25,183 nucleotides of DNA from an uncultured Dysgonomonas sp. (lineage in GTDB: Bacteria; Bacteroidota; Bacteroidia; Bacteroidales; Dysgonomonadaceae), in NCBI GenBank assembly GCA_937875275.1, contig CALNCC010000145.1, positions 1 to 25,183 of the forward strand, written 5' to 3'. The position numbers were made by a program, and so were the translations under genes. The first letter of the stretch is position 1, and each line of letters starts with the position of its first letter. Under the pieces are notes generated by a model. The model did no database searches. It saw only the letters and a program-made list of their open reading frames with translations, and was not told where the DNA came from. Positions 1-6,975 of this stretch are shown piece after piece.

Positions 1-55
1 AACCCGCGACCCCAACCTTGGCAAGGTTGTGCTCTACCAACTGAGCTATTTTCGC
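1..55 (-). tRNA. tRNA-Gly (anticodon GCC), 3' end cut by the window edge
   Basis: Read on the minus strand, the acceptor strand GCGAAAA starts at position 55. It is followed by TA, a D arm with the stem GCTC/GAGC, and an anticodon stem CAACC/GGTTG closing the loop TTGCCAA, so the anticodon is GCC and the tRNA decodes glycine GGC/GGU. The variable loop GGGTC and the first T-stem strand GCGGG follow before the edge. About 55 of some 73 nt are present; the rest of the T arm, the 3' acceptor strand and any CCA lie outside. It has its own promoter at 122-152. Confidence 0.95.
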
Positions 56-121
56 ATTATATAGCTACTACTTGAGAATATTTAAAGCTATCGCCTTAGC
101 CTGTTTCTCCTTTAGCGAGTG

Positions 122-152
122 CAAATGTAAAAAAGTTTTTGGTTATAGCAAA
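122..152 (-). promoter_or_regulatory. Bacteroidota-type promoter for tRNA-Gly
   Basis: On the minus strand TTTG (152-149), a 19-nt spacer and TACATTTG (129-122) match the Bacteroidota primary sigma factor consensus TTTG-N19-21-TAnnTTTG at every fixed base. Transcription would start around 115 and give a leader of about 60 nt before the tRNA at 55. The whole element fits in the gap after the lipoprotein stop codon at 170, so the tRNA need not depend on read-through from metG. Confidence 0.8.
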
Positions 153-169
153 AGATGTCGCTGTAAAAA

Positions 170-700
170 TTAACGAATCACTCTAAATTTGCCATTTTCC
201 GAACGTACATGATACGATTTCAGCTTATAATTGCTCGCCTTAGCCGAACCTTCGATAGCGCGTCCGTTTTCCCATAAATTAAATTCAGAGCCACACAATG
301 AGCACTTAGCTGTTCCCTTACTTGTTGGTACAACACGCATGCTCTGCATCACTTCGTTAGGACAACACAGGTCGAAAGCAGCTAAACCACTGATCATATC
401 GGTATCAACACCTGTGCGTATAACAAGCAGACCCGAATAGCCGATAGCTTCGCCGGATAATCGTGGGGCAGTATATACTTTTACTCCCTTTAGTCCACCT
501 ATTAACTTTTCATAGACGACCTTATCGGATGCCGGTAGATAGATGCCTATATTGCCAATAGTGGACAGATAATCATCTATTCCGGTGGGATGCAATAAGA
601 GATTTACAGTATAATCCGGTATATTACTCTTTTCCTCTTCATCTCCACACGAGCAAAAAGAAACACAAAGAACAAGCAATAACAGCCGAATATATTTCAT
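170..700 (-). CDS. Small lipoprotein with a degenerate Rieske-like fold and four cysteines
   Basis: This 176-residue protein has a lipoprotein signal with probable lipidated Cys18 (F-C-S-C followed by GDEEE). The acidic run just after the cysteine resembles the surface-export signal of Bacteroidota lipoproteins, so a location on the outer membrane, perhaps facing outward, is inferred. The C-terminal half (about 85-176) reads like a Rieske domain: C-S-L-C-G-S-E-F at 133-140 aligns with the second Rieske box CxxHGSxF, and is followed by a typical L-W-E-N-G and 'G-x-A...L-x-x-Y-x-V' tail. The first box (C-T-H in true Rieske proteins) is C112-C113-P here, so both ligand histidines are missing and four cysteines (112, 113, 133, 136) remain. 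It may bind zinc or a mononuclear iron, or simply be structural. It begins 13 nt after metG and is probably co-transcribed with it. Export is fairly sure; function is unknown. Confidence 0.85.
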   Translation of the reverse strand: MKYIRLLLLVLCVSFCSCGDEEEKSNIPDYTVNLLLHPTGIDDYLSTIGNIGIYLPASDKVVYEKLIGGLKGVKVYTAPRLSGEAIGYSGLLVIRTGVDTDMISGLAAFDLCCPNEVMQSMRVVPTSKGTAKCSLCGSEFNLWENGRAIEGSAKASNYKLKSYHVRSENGKFRVIR

Positions 701-713
701 GTTTATTTCGTTT

Positions 714-2756
714 TTAACCGATCTGACTACCCGGATTTACCTCTTTCAATGGCTGAACCAATGACAGTCCTCCATCTTTACTTTCGGCTGAAAGAATCAT
801 ACCTTCCGATACAACCCCTTTTAACTTACGAGGTTCGAGATTAGCTACAAAACAAACCTGTTTGCCTACCAGTTCCTCGGGTTGATAATAAGCTGCAATG
901 CCCGACACTATAGTACGTTGTTTTATACCGTCGTCGATAAGGAGTTGCAGTAACTTATCGGCTTTAGGCACTTTCTTACATTCCAATACAGTACCGACTC
1001 GCAGATCAACCTTTGTGAAATCGTCAAATGCTATATTCTCTTTCTGCGGAGCAACTTCAACCTTGATCTCTGCTTGATTACTCTTTTTAGTATCCAACAA
1101 TTTCTGTACCTGATATTCTATTGCCTCATCTTCTATTTTATCAAACAACAATTCGGTCTCTCCAAGTTCATGAGCTTCCTTAAGCAGGTCGGTACGTCCC
1201 AACTGCTCCCATTGAAGATTCTCGATATTTAGAAAACGTCTGATTTTGGCTACACTGAATGGCAGGAACGGCTCGAATGCTATAGCAAGGTTAGCTGTTA
1301 TCTGTAACGAAAGATTCAATATTGTTTCCACTCTCGCCCGATCCGTCTTTATTATCTTCCACGGCTCAGTGTCGGCAAGATATTTATTTCCGATACGAGC
1401 CAAATTCATCGCCTCTTTCAGTGCATCACGGAAACGAAACGTATCAAGGTATCCTTCTACATTTTTTTTCACATTAGCAAATTCTTCTAATGTTGCTTTA
1501 TCATAATCGTTCAGCTCGTTGAGAGCAGGAACTTTATTATCAAAATATTTTTGAGTAAGAACCAATGCTCTGTTGATAAAATTACCTAATATGGCAACTA
1601 ATTCATTGTTGTTGCGAGCTTGAAAGTCTTTCCAAGTGAAATCATTATCTTTTGTCTCAGGTGCATTTGCGGTAAGCACATAGCGCAATACATCTTGTTT
1701 GTTTGGAAATTCCTTCAAATATTCGTGCAACCATACCGCCCAATTGCGTGAGGTGGAAATTTTATCCCCTTCAAGGTTTAGAAATTCGTTGGCAGGAACA
1801 TTTTCCGGCAAAATAAACGAACCCTCAGCTTTCAACATCGCAGGAAAAACGATGCAATGAAAAACAATATTATCTTTACCTATAAAATGTAATAGTTTGG
1901 TGTCTTCGGCTTTCCACCATTTTTCCCAACTGTCAGGCAATAATTCTTTTGTATTCGAGATGTATCCGATCGGAGCATCAAACCACACATAAAGCACTTT
2001 GCCCTTTGCATCGGCAAGAGGAATTGGTACACCCCAGTCAAGATCCCGACTCACAGCTCGAGGCTGCAACCCCATATCCAACCATGATTTGCATTGTCCA
2101 TAGACATTCGATTTCCACTCTTTATGACCCTCCAATATCCACTGGCGCATCCATGCCTCATGCTTGTCGAGAGGTAGATACCAATGCTTGGTTTCGCGCA
2201 TAACCGGCGTTGATCCCGATACTGTTGAACGTGGATTCTTCAAGTCTGTCGGACTCAAAGAAGTACCGCATGCCTCACACTGATCGCCGTATGCATTGGG
2301 GTTACCGCAGTGTGGACATTCACCCATTATGTAACGATCGGCAAGGAACATAGCTGCTTCTTCGTCATAATACTGTTCGGAAGTTTTTTCCTCAAACTCT
2401 CCTTTTTTGTATAATTCGAGAAAAAAGTCTGACGCTGTTTGTTTATGGATATCAGATGTCGTGCGCGAATATATATCGAACGAAATACCTAATTCGGAGA
2501 ACGACTCTTTGATCAGGTTATGGTATTTATCAACTATATCCTGTGGTGTTACACCTTCTTTTTTTGCTCTTATAGTAATAGGCACTCCATGCTCATCCGA
2601 ACCACCGATGAATAAAACATCTTCACCTTTCAATCGTAAATAACGAACATATATATCTGCCGGTACATATACCCCCGCAAGATGACCAATATGTACAGGT
2701 CCATTAGCATAGGGCAAAGCAGAGGTAACAAGAGTGCGGTTAAATTTCTTAGCCAT
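714..2756 (-). CDS. metG: Methionyl-tRNA synthetase
   Basis: This cytoplasmic class I synthetase charges tRNA-Met with methionine. In its 680 residues the HIGH motif is H22-I-G-H25, and a CxxC...CxxC zinc knuckle (C147, C150, C160, C163) sits in the connective insert. The second signature is K-I-S-T-S at 332-336 in place of KMSKS; the motif context (L-E-G-D before it) makes the identity certain. An anticodon-binding helical domain follows at about 380-545. A C-terminal EMAP/Trbp111-type tRNA-binding domain covers 578-680 (V-D-L-R-V-G-T-V, then L-E-P-R-K-L-K-G), as in the long dimeric bacterial form. The ATG at 2756 gives the usual short N-terminus before the first Rossmann strand. The small lipoprotein gene follows after 13 nt, and a candidate promoter lies about 28 nt upstream. 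Confidence 0.98.
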   Translation of the reverse strand: MAKKFNRTLVTSALPYANGPVHIGHLAGVYVPADIYVRYLRLKGEDVLFIGGSDEHGVPITIRAKKEGVTPQDIVDKYHNLIKESFSELGISFDIYSRTTSDIHKQTASDFFLELYKKGEFEEKTSEQYYDEEAAMFLADRYIMGECPHCGNPNAYGDQCEACGTSLSPTDLKNPRSTVSGSTPVMRETKHWYLPLDKHEAWMRQWILEGHKEWKSNVYGQCKSWLDMGLQPRAVSRDLDWGVPIPLADAKGKVLYVWFDAPIGYISNTKELLPDSWEKWWKAEDTKLLHFIGKDNIVFHCIVFPAMLKAEGSFILPENVPANEFLNLEGDKISTSRNWAVWLHEYLKEFPNKQDVLRYVLTANAPETKDNDFTWKDFQARNNNELVAILGNFINRALVLTQKYFDNKVPALNELNDYDKATLEEFANVKKNVEGYLDTFRFRDALKEAMNLARIGNKYLADTEPWKIIKTDRARVETILNLSLQITANLAIAFEPFLPFSVAKIRRFLNIENLQWEQLGRTDLLKEAHELGETELLFDKIEDEAIEYQVQKLLDTKKSNQAEIKVEVAPQKENIAFDDFTKVDLRVGTVLECKKVPKADKLLQLLIDDGIKQRTIVSGIAAYYQPEELVGKQVCFVANLEPRKLKGVVSEGMILSAESKDGGLSLVQPLKEVNPGSQIG

Positions 2757-2783
2757 TTTCTATACAGAATTTTTATTTGTGCA

Positions 2784-2791
2784 CAAAGATA
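2784..2791 (-). promoter_or_regulatory. Candidate -7 promoter element for metG
   Basis: On the minus strand TATCTTTG is a full match to the Bacteroidota -7 box TAnnTTTG and lies 27 nt before the metG start codon. At the expected spacing upstream I find no good TTTG (-33) element, so the call rests on the -7 box and its position. The rest of the 277-nt gap 2757-3033 holds the hexokinase terminator and nothing else I can recognise. Confidence 0.5.
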
Positions 2792-2978
2792 GAAACTTAC
2801 CGATAAATAAACATGAGAAAAGCAAGGTTTATTATCGGTCTACATTCAAAATGTCAATAAGGAGAGAAACTAAATAAAAGTTGAGCTTTCTTTGTCTCAC
2901 TCGCTCTATCTTGCCCGATCGACAATCATTTTAATAAATATTTTATACACATAGAAAATTAACTTGAATATAGGTAAC

Positions 2979-3011
2979 AAAAAGCGGATCAGAACTCACG
3001 CCCTGATCCGC
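2979..3011 (-). terminator. Rho-independent terminator of the hexokinase gene
   Basis: The perfect 9-bp inverted repeat GCGGATCAG (2984-2992) / CTGATCCGC (3003-3011) encloses a 10-nt loop and is followed on the minus strand by a run of five T. It starts 23 nt after the hexokinase stop codon, so it separates that gene from metG. Confidence 0.9.
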
Positions 3012-3033
3012 CATATTCTAATAGTATCTTTAC

Positions 3034-4242
3034 TTAAGACAATGCTGCGATTGCAGAGCCAATCAAGTTTGCATTCTCCATCTTGTCGAGGTGTACATAT
3101 ACATCACTCAATCCAAGATCTTCAAGTAGTTCTTGCAATTCTTTCATTACAACATCTTTGTAGTCTTTACCTTTTCTGTGTTCGCTCCAAAACAGGCTTC
3201 CCTCAGCGATCAGGCGAACTTTCTTGATAGATGGGTCATGTTTAACCAGAACAGCAACCAAACCTGCAATAGAAGCAGCAACCAATTGAGCCGAACGTTC
3301 GTATATCCATCCTGCAACATTCACATACTTCTCTTTGTGAATATCAGGATAGTTCATAATACTTGTCAATTTCTGAGCGTCAAATCTCGCTTCAAATTCG
3401 TCTCCTGGGAATACTGCTTTGAGTATTTCTCCAAGGTACATTCCCGAAACAGCTTTTTCGAAACGTTGTGCACCTTTACTGTCTGAACGGGCATCAACAT
3501 AATCATCAATAGCTGTAAGATATGGTGGACGGAAGTTCCCTGACTCAAGGTTGATTGGAACCAATCCAGTACCTTTATATTTTGGATTTAGTTTTTTAAT
3601 TTTTTCAGGTTTGATGAATGTAGCCATGTTAGTTCCTGTTCCTACAATAAGACCAATGTATGCGTCATAATCAGTCTCAGTAAGTCCGGCAAACAAACTT
3701 GCAACAGTATCATTTATCACCTTAATATCAGTGAATTTCGATTTATTATTCTTATTAAGATATTCAACTAATGGTTTCCCTACCGGTTGTCCCACCATTT
3801 CTTTGATATCAACACCCTTTGTCCAACGTAACAGTTTTGCATCTCCATCCAACATCGATTCTGCAGGATACGAGAAACAATAACCGATAGGCATGTCTTT
3901 ATCTCGTTTGATTTCTGCGATAGGATCTCCTTGTTCTTTGAATAAATCTGCTTGACTGAATTTCGGCGTTTTCATTACCGACAAATCCTTTTTCCATCCG
4001 TTTTCGGGATGAATAGTTGGCTTTCCGTTCTCAAAATTAACAACAGCAACACGATAGTTTGTGCCACCCAAGTCGAGTACAGTTGCGCTCCCGTTTATGC
4101 TATCTGTTTTTGGAGCGATATAGGTAGGAATACATTGTATCTCTGTATTATCCTTTGATAGGCCTATTTCTACTTTCTCCTGAAGAGCATTTGCAATATC
4201 CTTTAATTGCTTAGGTTTTAACTGAAAGATGTTTTTCTTCAT
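3034..4242 (-). CDS. Hexokinase of the eukaryote-like family
   Basis: This enzyme phosphorylates glucose and probably other hexoses with ATP, feeding glycolysis in the cytoplasm. Its 402 residues follow the eukaryotic hexokinase fold (Pfam Hexokinase_1 and _2), not the shorter bacterial Glk/ROK type. The phosphate-1 loop is L-D-L-G-G-T-N at 56-62; the sugar-binding segment F-S-Y-P is at 123-126 with T-K-G at 141-143; the catalytic base is D178 in I-N-D-T-V-A; and the phosphate-2 loop is G-T-G-T-N at 201-205. The N-terminal and C-terminal lobes are both complete. Such hexokinases are known in Bacteroides and relatives, so this is clade-typical. It stands alone: a terminator follows it and about 165 nt of AT-rich sequence precede it before the rprY terminator. 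Exact sugar preference cannot be read from the sequence. Confidence 0.93.
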   Translation of the reverse strand: MKKNIFQLKPKQLKDIANALQEKVEIGLSKDNTEIQCIPTYIAPKTDSINGSATVLDLGGTNYRVAVVNFENGKPTIHPENGWKKDLSVMKTPKFSQADLFKEQGDPIAEIKRDKDMPIGYCFSYPAESMLDGDAKLLRWTKGVDIKEMVGQPVGKPLVEYLNKNNKSKFTDIKVINDTVASLFAGLTETDYDAYIGLIVGTGTNMATFIKPEKIKKLNPKYKGTGLVPINLESGNFRPPYLTAIDDYVDARSDSKGAQRFEKAVSGMYLGEILKAVFPGDEFEARFDAQKLTSIMNYPDIHKEKYVNVAGWIYERSAQLVAASIAGLVAVLVKHDPSIKKVRLIAEGSLFWSEHRKGKDYKDVVMKELQELLEDLGLSDVYVHLDKMENANLIGSAIAALS

Positions 4243-4295
4243 GGGTATTATTCAGAATTTATTAATAAATGATTAAGTTTATTTATATTGATTCG

Positions 4296-4303
4296 TAAAG
4301 ATA
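4296..4303 (-). promoter_or_regulatory. Weak candidate -7 element for hexokinase
   Basis: On the minus strand TATCTTTA differs from TAnnTTTG in the last base only and would give a leader of roughly 45-50 nt. No clear -33 TTTG is seen at the normal spacing. Two small palindromes lie just upstream (4325-4335 and 4357-4370). Confidence 0.3.
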
Positions 4304-4324
4304 AAAATCTATTATGAAAAAGAG

Positions 4325-4370
4325 CATTTTAAATGAGACAAAATAACTATTTTTAGCATATTAAAATATG
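4325..4370. repeat. Two short palindromes upstream of hexokinase
   Basis: CATTT-T-AAATG occupies 4325-4335 and CATATT-AA-AATATG occupies 4357-4370, with centres about 33 nt apart. They lie in the control region between the hexokinase start and the rprY terminator. They could form a paired operator, but the DNA is very AT-rich and chance palindromes are common in such sequence. Confidence 0.35.
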
Positions 4371-4407
4371 ATGATATATTTAACTCTATATTTTCGTTTT
4401 TTAGAGC

Positions 4408-4442
4408 ATAAAAAAAGCGACTCAAATTGTATGAATCGCTTT
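4408..4442 (-). terminator. Rho-independent terminator of rprY
   Basis: AAAGCGA (4414-4420) and TCGCTTT (4436-4442) form a 7-bp stem around a 15-nt loop, with seven T on the minus strand after the stem. It lies 17 nt after the rprY stop codon and closes the rprX-rprY unit. Confidence 0.85.
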
Positions 4443-4459
4443 CATTATGTCATGTTATC

Positions 4460-5173
4460 TTACTCGGCTTCTTCTTGTTCTTCGGTTGGCACGATAAGTT
4501 TATACCCTTTCCCATGTATATTTATAATTTCTATGCTTGGTTCGGGTTTCAGCAATTTACGTAGCTTCGTGATATATACATCCATGCTGCGGGCATTGAA
4601 GTAGTTATCATCTACCCATATTTGTTTCAATGCATGATTTCTTTCAAGAATATCATTTGCATGGGCACACAATAGAGCCAGTAGTTCCGATTCTTTCGTT
4701 GTCAACTTAGTGTTGGTATCACCGATCGTAAGAATTTGTTTCTGAGTATCAAATTCCATGTTACCGAAATGGTAAACTTGCTGCTCTTTCGTTTTCTTAC
4801 CTTTCATCCGACGGAATATAGCTTCGATACGAAGCACAAGCTCTTCCATGCTGAATGGTTTGGTTATATAATCATCTGCACCGGCTTTGAATCCTTCAAG
4901 AATATCTTCTTTCATATTCTTTGCCGTCAAGAATATGATAGGTATATCTGAATTTATAACTCTGATTTCTTTTACCAATGTAATGCCATCCTTCTTGGGC
5001 ATCATTACATCCATGATACACAGGTCATATTTTTCCTTCACAAAACCTTTATAACCAACTTCTCCATCGGTATATAAATCTGTTTCATAACCTTTTGCTT
5101 GGAGGTATTCTCTCAACAGCATGCCAAGATTTTCGTCATCCTCACAAAGAAATAATTTCATTTTTTCTTCCAT
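4460..5173 (-). CDS. rprY: Response regulator, OmpR/PhoB family, RprY-like
   Basis: This 237-residue DNA-binding regulator has a receiver domain at about 5-120, with acidic residues D12/D13, phosphoacceptor D55 (I-M-D-V-M-M-P), T83 and K105-P. A winged-helix output domain follows at about 135-228 with the usual S-M-D-V-Y...K-L-R-K and H-G-K-G-Y ends. Sequence style and pairing with the upstream kinase match RprY of Bacteroides fragilis; the same regulator in Porphyromonas gingivalis is linked to stress responses. An inner ATG at residue 5 is preceded by a GGAAG stretch and is a possible alternative start, but RprY homologues keep the longer N-terminus. The kinase gene ends 59 nt upstream and no separate promoter is visible, so the two are probably transcribed together. 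The targets cannot be told from the sequence. Confidence 0.9.
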   Translation of the reverse strand: MEEKMKLFLCEDDENLGMLLREYLQAKGYETDLYTDGEVGYKGFVKEKYDLCIMDVMMPKKDGITLVKEIRVINSDIPIIFLTAKNMKEDILEGFKAGADDYITKPFSMEELVLRIEAIFRRMKGKKTKEQQVYHFGNMEFDTQKQILTIGDTNTKLTTKESELLALLCAHANDILERNHALKQIWVDDNYFNARSMDVYITKLRKLLKPEPSIEIINIHGKGYKLIVPTEEQEEAE

Positions 5174-5232
5174 AACCGTATCCTTTGTTTATTAATTTAT
5201 ATTACAATCTTCTCAAAAAATGATCAAGAAAC

Positions 5233-6807
5233 TTAATCAAGATCTTTATTATTGCTCAAAGGCAGGCATATAATAAATTTGGTGCCTTTTCCTAAATCAC
5301 TGTCTGCTTTTATTGTACCTTTATGATCGTCTATAATTTTTTTCACGTATGCAAGTCCCAATCCAAATCCTTTAACATCGTGTCGGTTGCCCGTAGACAC
5401 ACGATAGAAACGATCGAATATTTTCTTCACAAATTCTTTCTTTATCCCAATTCCATTATCTTCTATCGAGATAAATATTTTATTCCCGTTGTTCCAAGTC
5501 CTAATCATCAATTCCAAATCCCGATCTTCGTTTCGATATTTCAAGGCATTATCTAACAGATTAAACAATACGTTCGTAAAATGCATTTTATCGGCACTGA
5601 CTATCGATTCGGTCGCTTGCAAATCTATGTCAAGGTTACCGCCGAATTTAGATACCTTGATTTGAAATGTATTGGCAACATGTGCTATTATGTCGTTTAC
5701 TTCAAGATCTTTAAACTTGAGTGTACCCTTTTGTCTTTCAAACAAAGACATCTGCAATACTTTTTCGACCTGAAAACTGAGCTGTTCCGCTTCATCCCGA
5801 ATCACTCCTGATATGTGCTTAAACACATCGGGTGATTTCGTTATCGCCGGATCTTTCAGCATCTGAGCGGCCAACGATATTGTAGATACAGGAGTTTTCA
5901 GTTCATGCGTCATGTTATTCATAAAATCATTCTTCATTTCAGATAAACGCTTTTGTCTGAATATGATGTAAATGGTGATAATAAAAGTAACCAACAGCGT
6001 CAGAGTAAATAATATGGACGGGATAAAGTTTCCGAAGTCTGTCATTAAAAACTCTTTCTTGTTCGGAAAATAAATTTTCAAAAATACATCATCTCTAAAA
6101 TTCTGTCCAAATAACGCTTGAGAATAAATTTTATTTTCCCCTACTTTTATATTTATCGACTCCCAAATCGGCTTATCGTTTATGTCTACGATCTCATAAT
6201 CGAAGTTATAGCCCAACCCATTCTGTCGCAAAGCGTTTTTTATCAGATCGATAAGAGTCAAACGATCTATGTTCTCTATTTTCTCTTTAGCTGTCATCGA
6301 GTTTGTTTCGCTTATCATTTGCTCAACCACCTCATACAACTTATCTTTTTCGTATGCCCACTTTATGATGTCTTGCTTACGCCTATCCGAAAAACTTTTA
6401 GTTATCGGGTTTGTATTTTGTTTCTTATTCGGAGACTGAAATGCCGGAACAATCGGTTGTTTAGCAATAGTCGTATTCTTAGCCGTTATCTCAAGATTCA
6501 ACAAATCTGTTTCGTCTAACGCCGATATTTGATATTTCGATCTCGTTTCGGTAGTAGTATAGGCTATGATTGATTGCTCATAATTTTTCCGCTCTTGTTC
6601 TTTTGCGTATTCACTAAAAAGCATCTGTCGGGTTTGGGCAAGTTCTATGTCGTTTGCCACCTGAGCCAAACTCCTTTTTACTCCCTCGTCGAACTGAGCA
6701 TTCCGTTCTGTTATCGAATCCTTGAACGAATTTATCTGAAGGTATAATAAACCAAAGAACGCAATTGCCATGATGGTGGCTAATATCAAAATTGTAGACT
6801 TTTTCAT
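5233..6807 (-). CDS. rprX: Membrane sensor histidine kinase, RprX-like
   Basis: This 524-residue inner-membrane kinase is the likely partner of the RprY regulator encoded next. A first membrane segment lies at about 5-24 and a second at 262-284. The 240 residues between them form a periplasmic sensor region, rich in charged residues, with no domain I can name. There is no HAMP domain of normal length: the H-box begins soon after the second segment, with phosphoacceptor H301 in M-T-H-E-L-K-T-P. The ATPase part shows the N-box (N416/N420 in F-N-L-L-D-N-A), G1 D-N-G-I-G at 450-454, the F-box D-R-F-Y-R at 465-469 and G2 G-F-G-L-G-L at 480-485. All catalytic elements are intact. It lies 168 nt after sprA, without a clear terminator between them, so read-through from the ruvA-sprA unit is possible. 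Confidence 0.9.
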   Translation of the reverse strand: MKKSTILILATIMAIAFFGLLYLQINSFKDSITERNAQFDEGVKRSLAQVANDIELAQTRQMLFSEYAKEQERKNYEQSIIAYTTTETRSKYQISALDETDLLNLEITAKNTTIAKQPIVPAFQSPNKKQNTNPITKSFSDRRKQDIIKWAYEKDKLYEVVEQMISETNSMTAKEKIENIDRLTLIDLIKNALRQNGLGYNFDYEIVDINDKPIWESINIKVGENKIYSQALFGQNFRDDVFLKIYFPNKKEFLMTDFGNFIPSILFTLTLLVTFIITIYIIFRQKRLSEMKNDFMNNMTHELKTPVSTISLAAQMLKDPAITKSPDVFKHISGVIRDEAEQLSFQVEKVLQMSLFERQKGTLKFKDLEVNDIIAHVANTFQIKVSKFGGNLDIDLQATESIVSADKMHFTNVLFNLLDNALKYRNEDRDLELMIRTWNNGNKIFISIEDNGIGIKKEFVKKIFDRFYRVSTGNRHDVKGFGLGLAYVKKIIDDHKGTIKADSDLGKGTKFIICLPLSNNKDLD

Positions 6808-6975
6808 TTGGTTTGTTCTTCAAATATCTAAATACATTGGCATTTGTATGTATGCTTTACAACTTATATATTTTACCCACCGATTATTTAACAATCGAAG
6901 ATAGTATATTGTTTAACATTTATAACTGTAAACCTAAAATAAAAGATGCGAAACACCAAAAATGTTAATTATTTT

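Noticed and set aside
332..336. Possible catalytic defect in methionyl-tRNA synthetase (K-I-S-T-S in place of KMSKS; residue numbers given)
   Set aside because: The variant keeps the first lysine and the serine frame, and my recollection is that it is common in Bacteroidota enzymes; all other motifs are intact.
3034..4242. Recent gene transfer of a eukaryotic hexokinase
   Set aside because: Base composition looks like the neighbours and such hexokinases are already known from Bacteroides relatives, so the gene is probably old in the group.
6118..6519. A 133-codon plus-strand open frame opposite rprX
   Set aside because: It is antisense to the kinase's sensor region; the hydrophobic, aromatic composition is the expected complement of that AT-rich coding sequence.
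6881..6933. Short inverted repeats between sprA and rprX (CGATT/AATCG and GTTTA/TAAAC)
   Set aside because: The arms are only 5 bp and no T-run follows on the minus strand, so they do not make a credible terminator.
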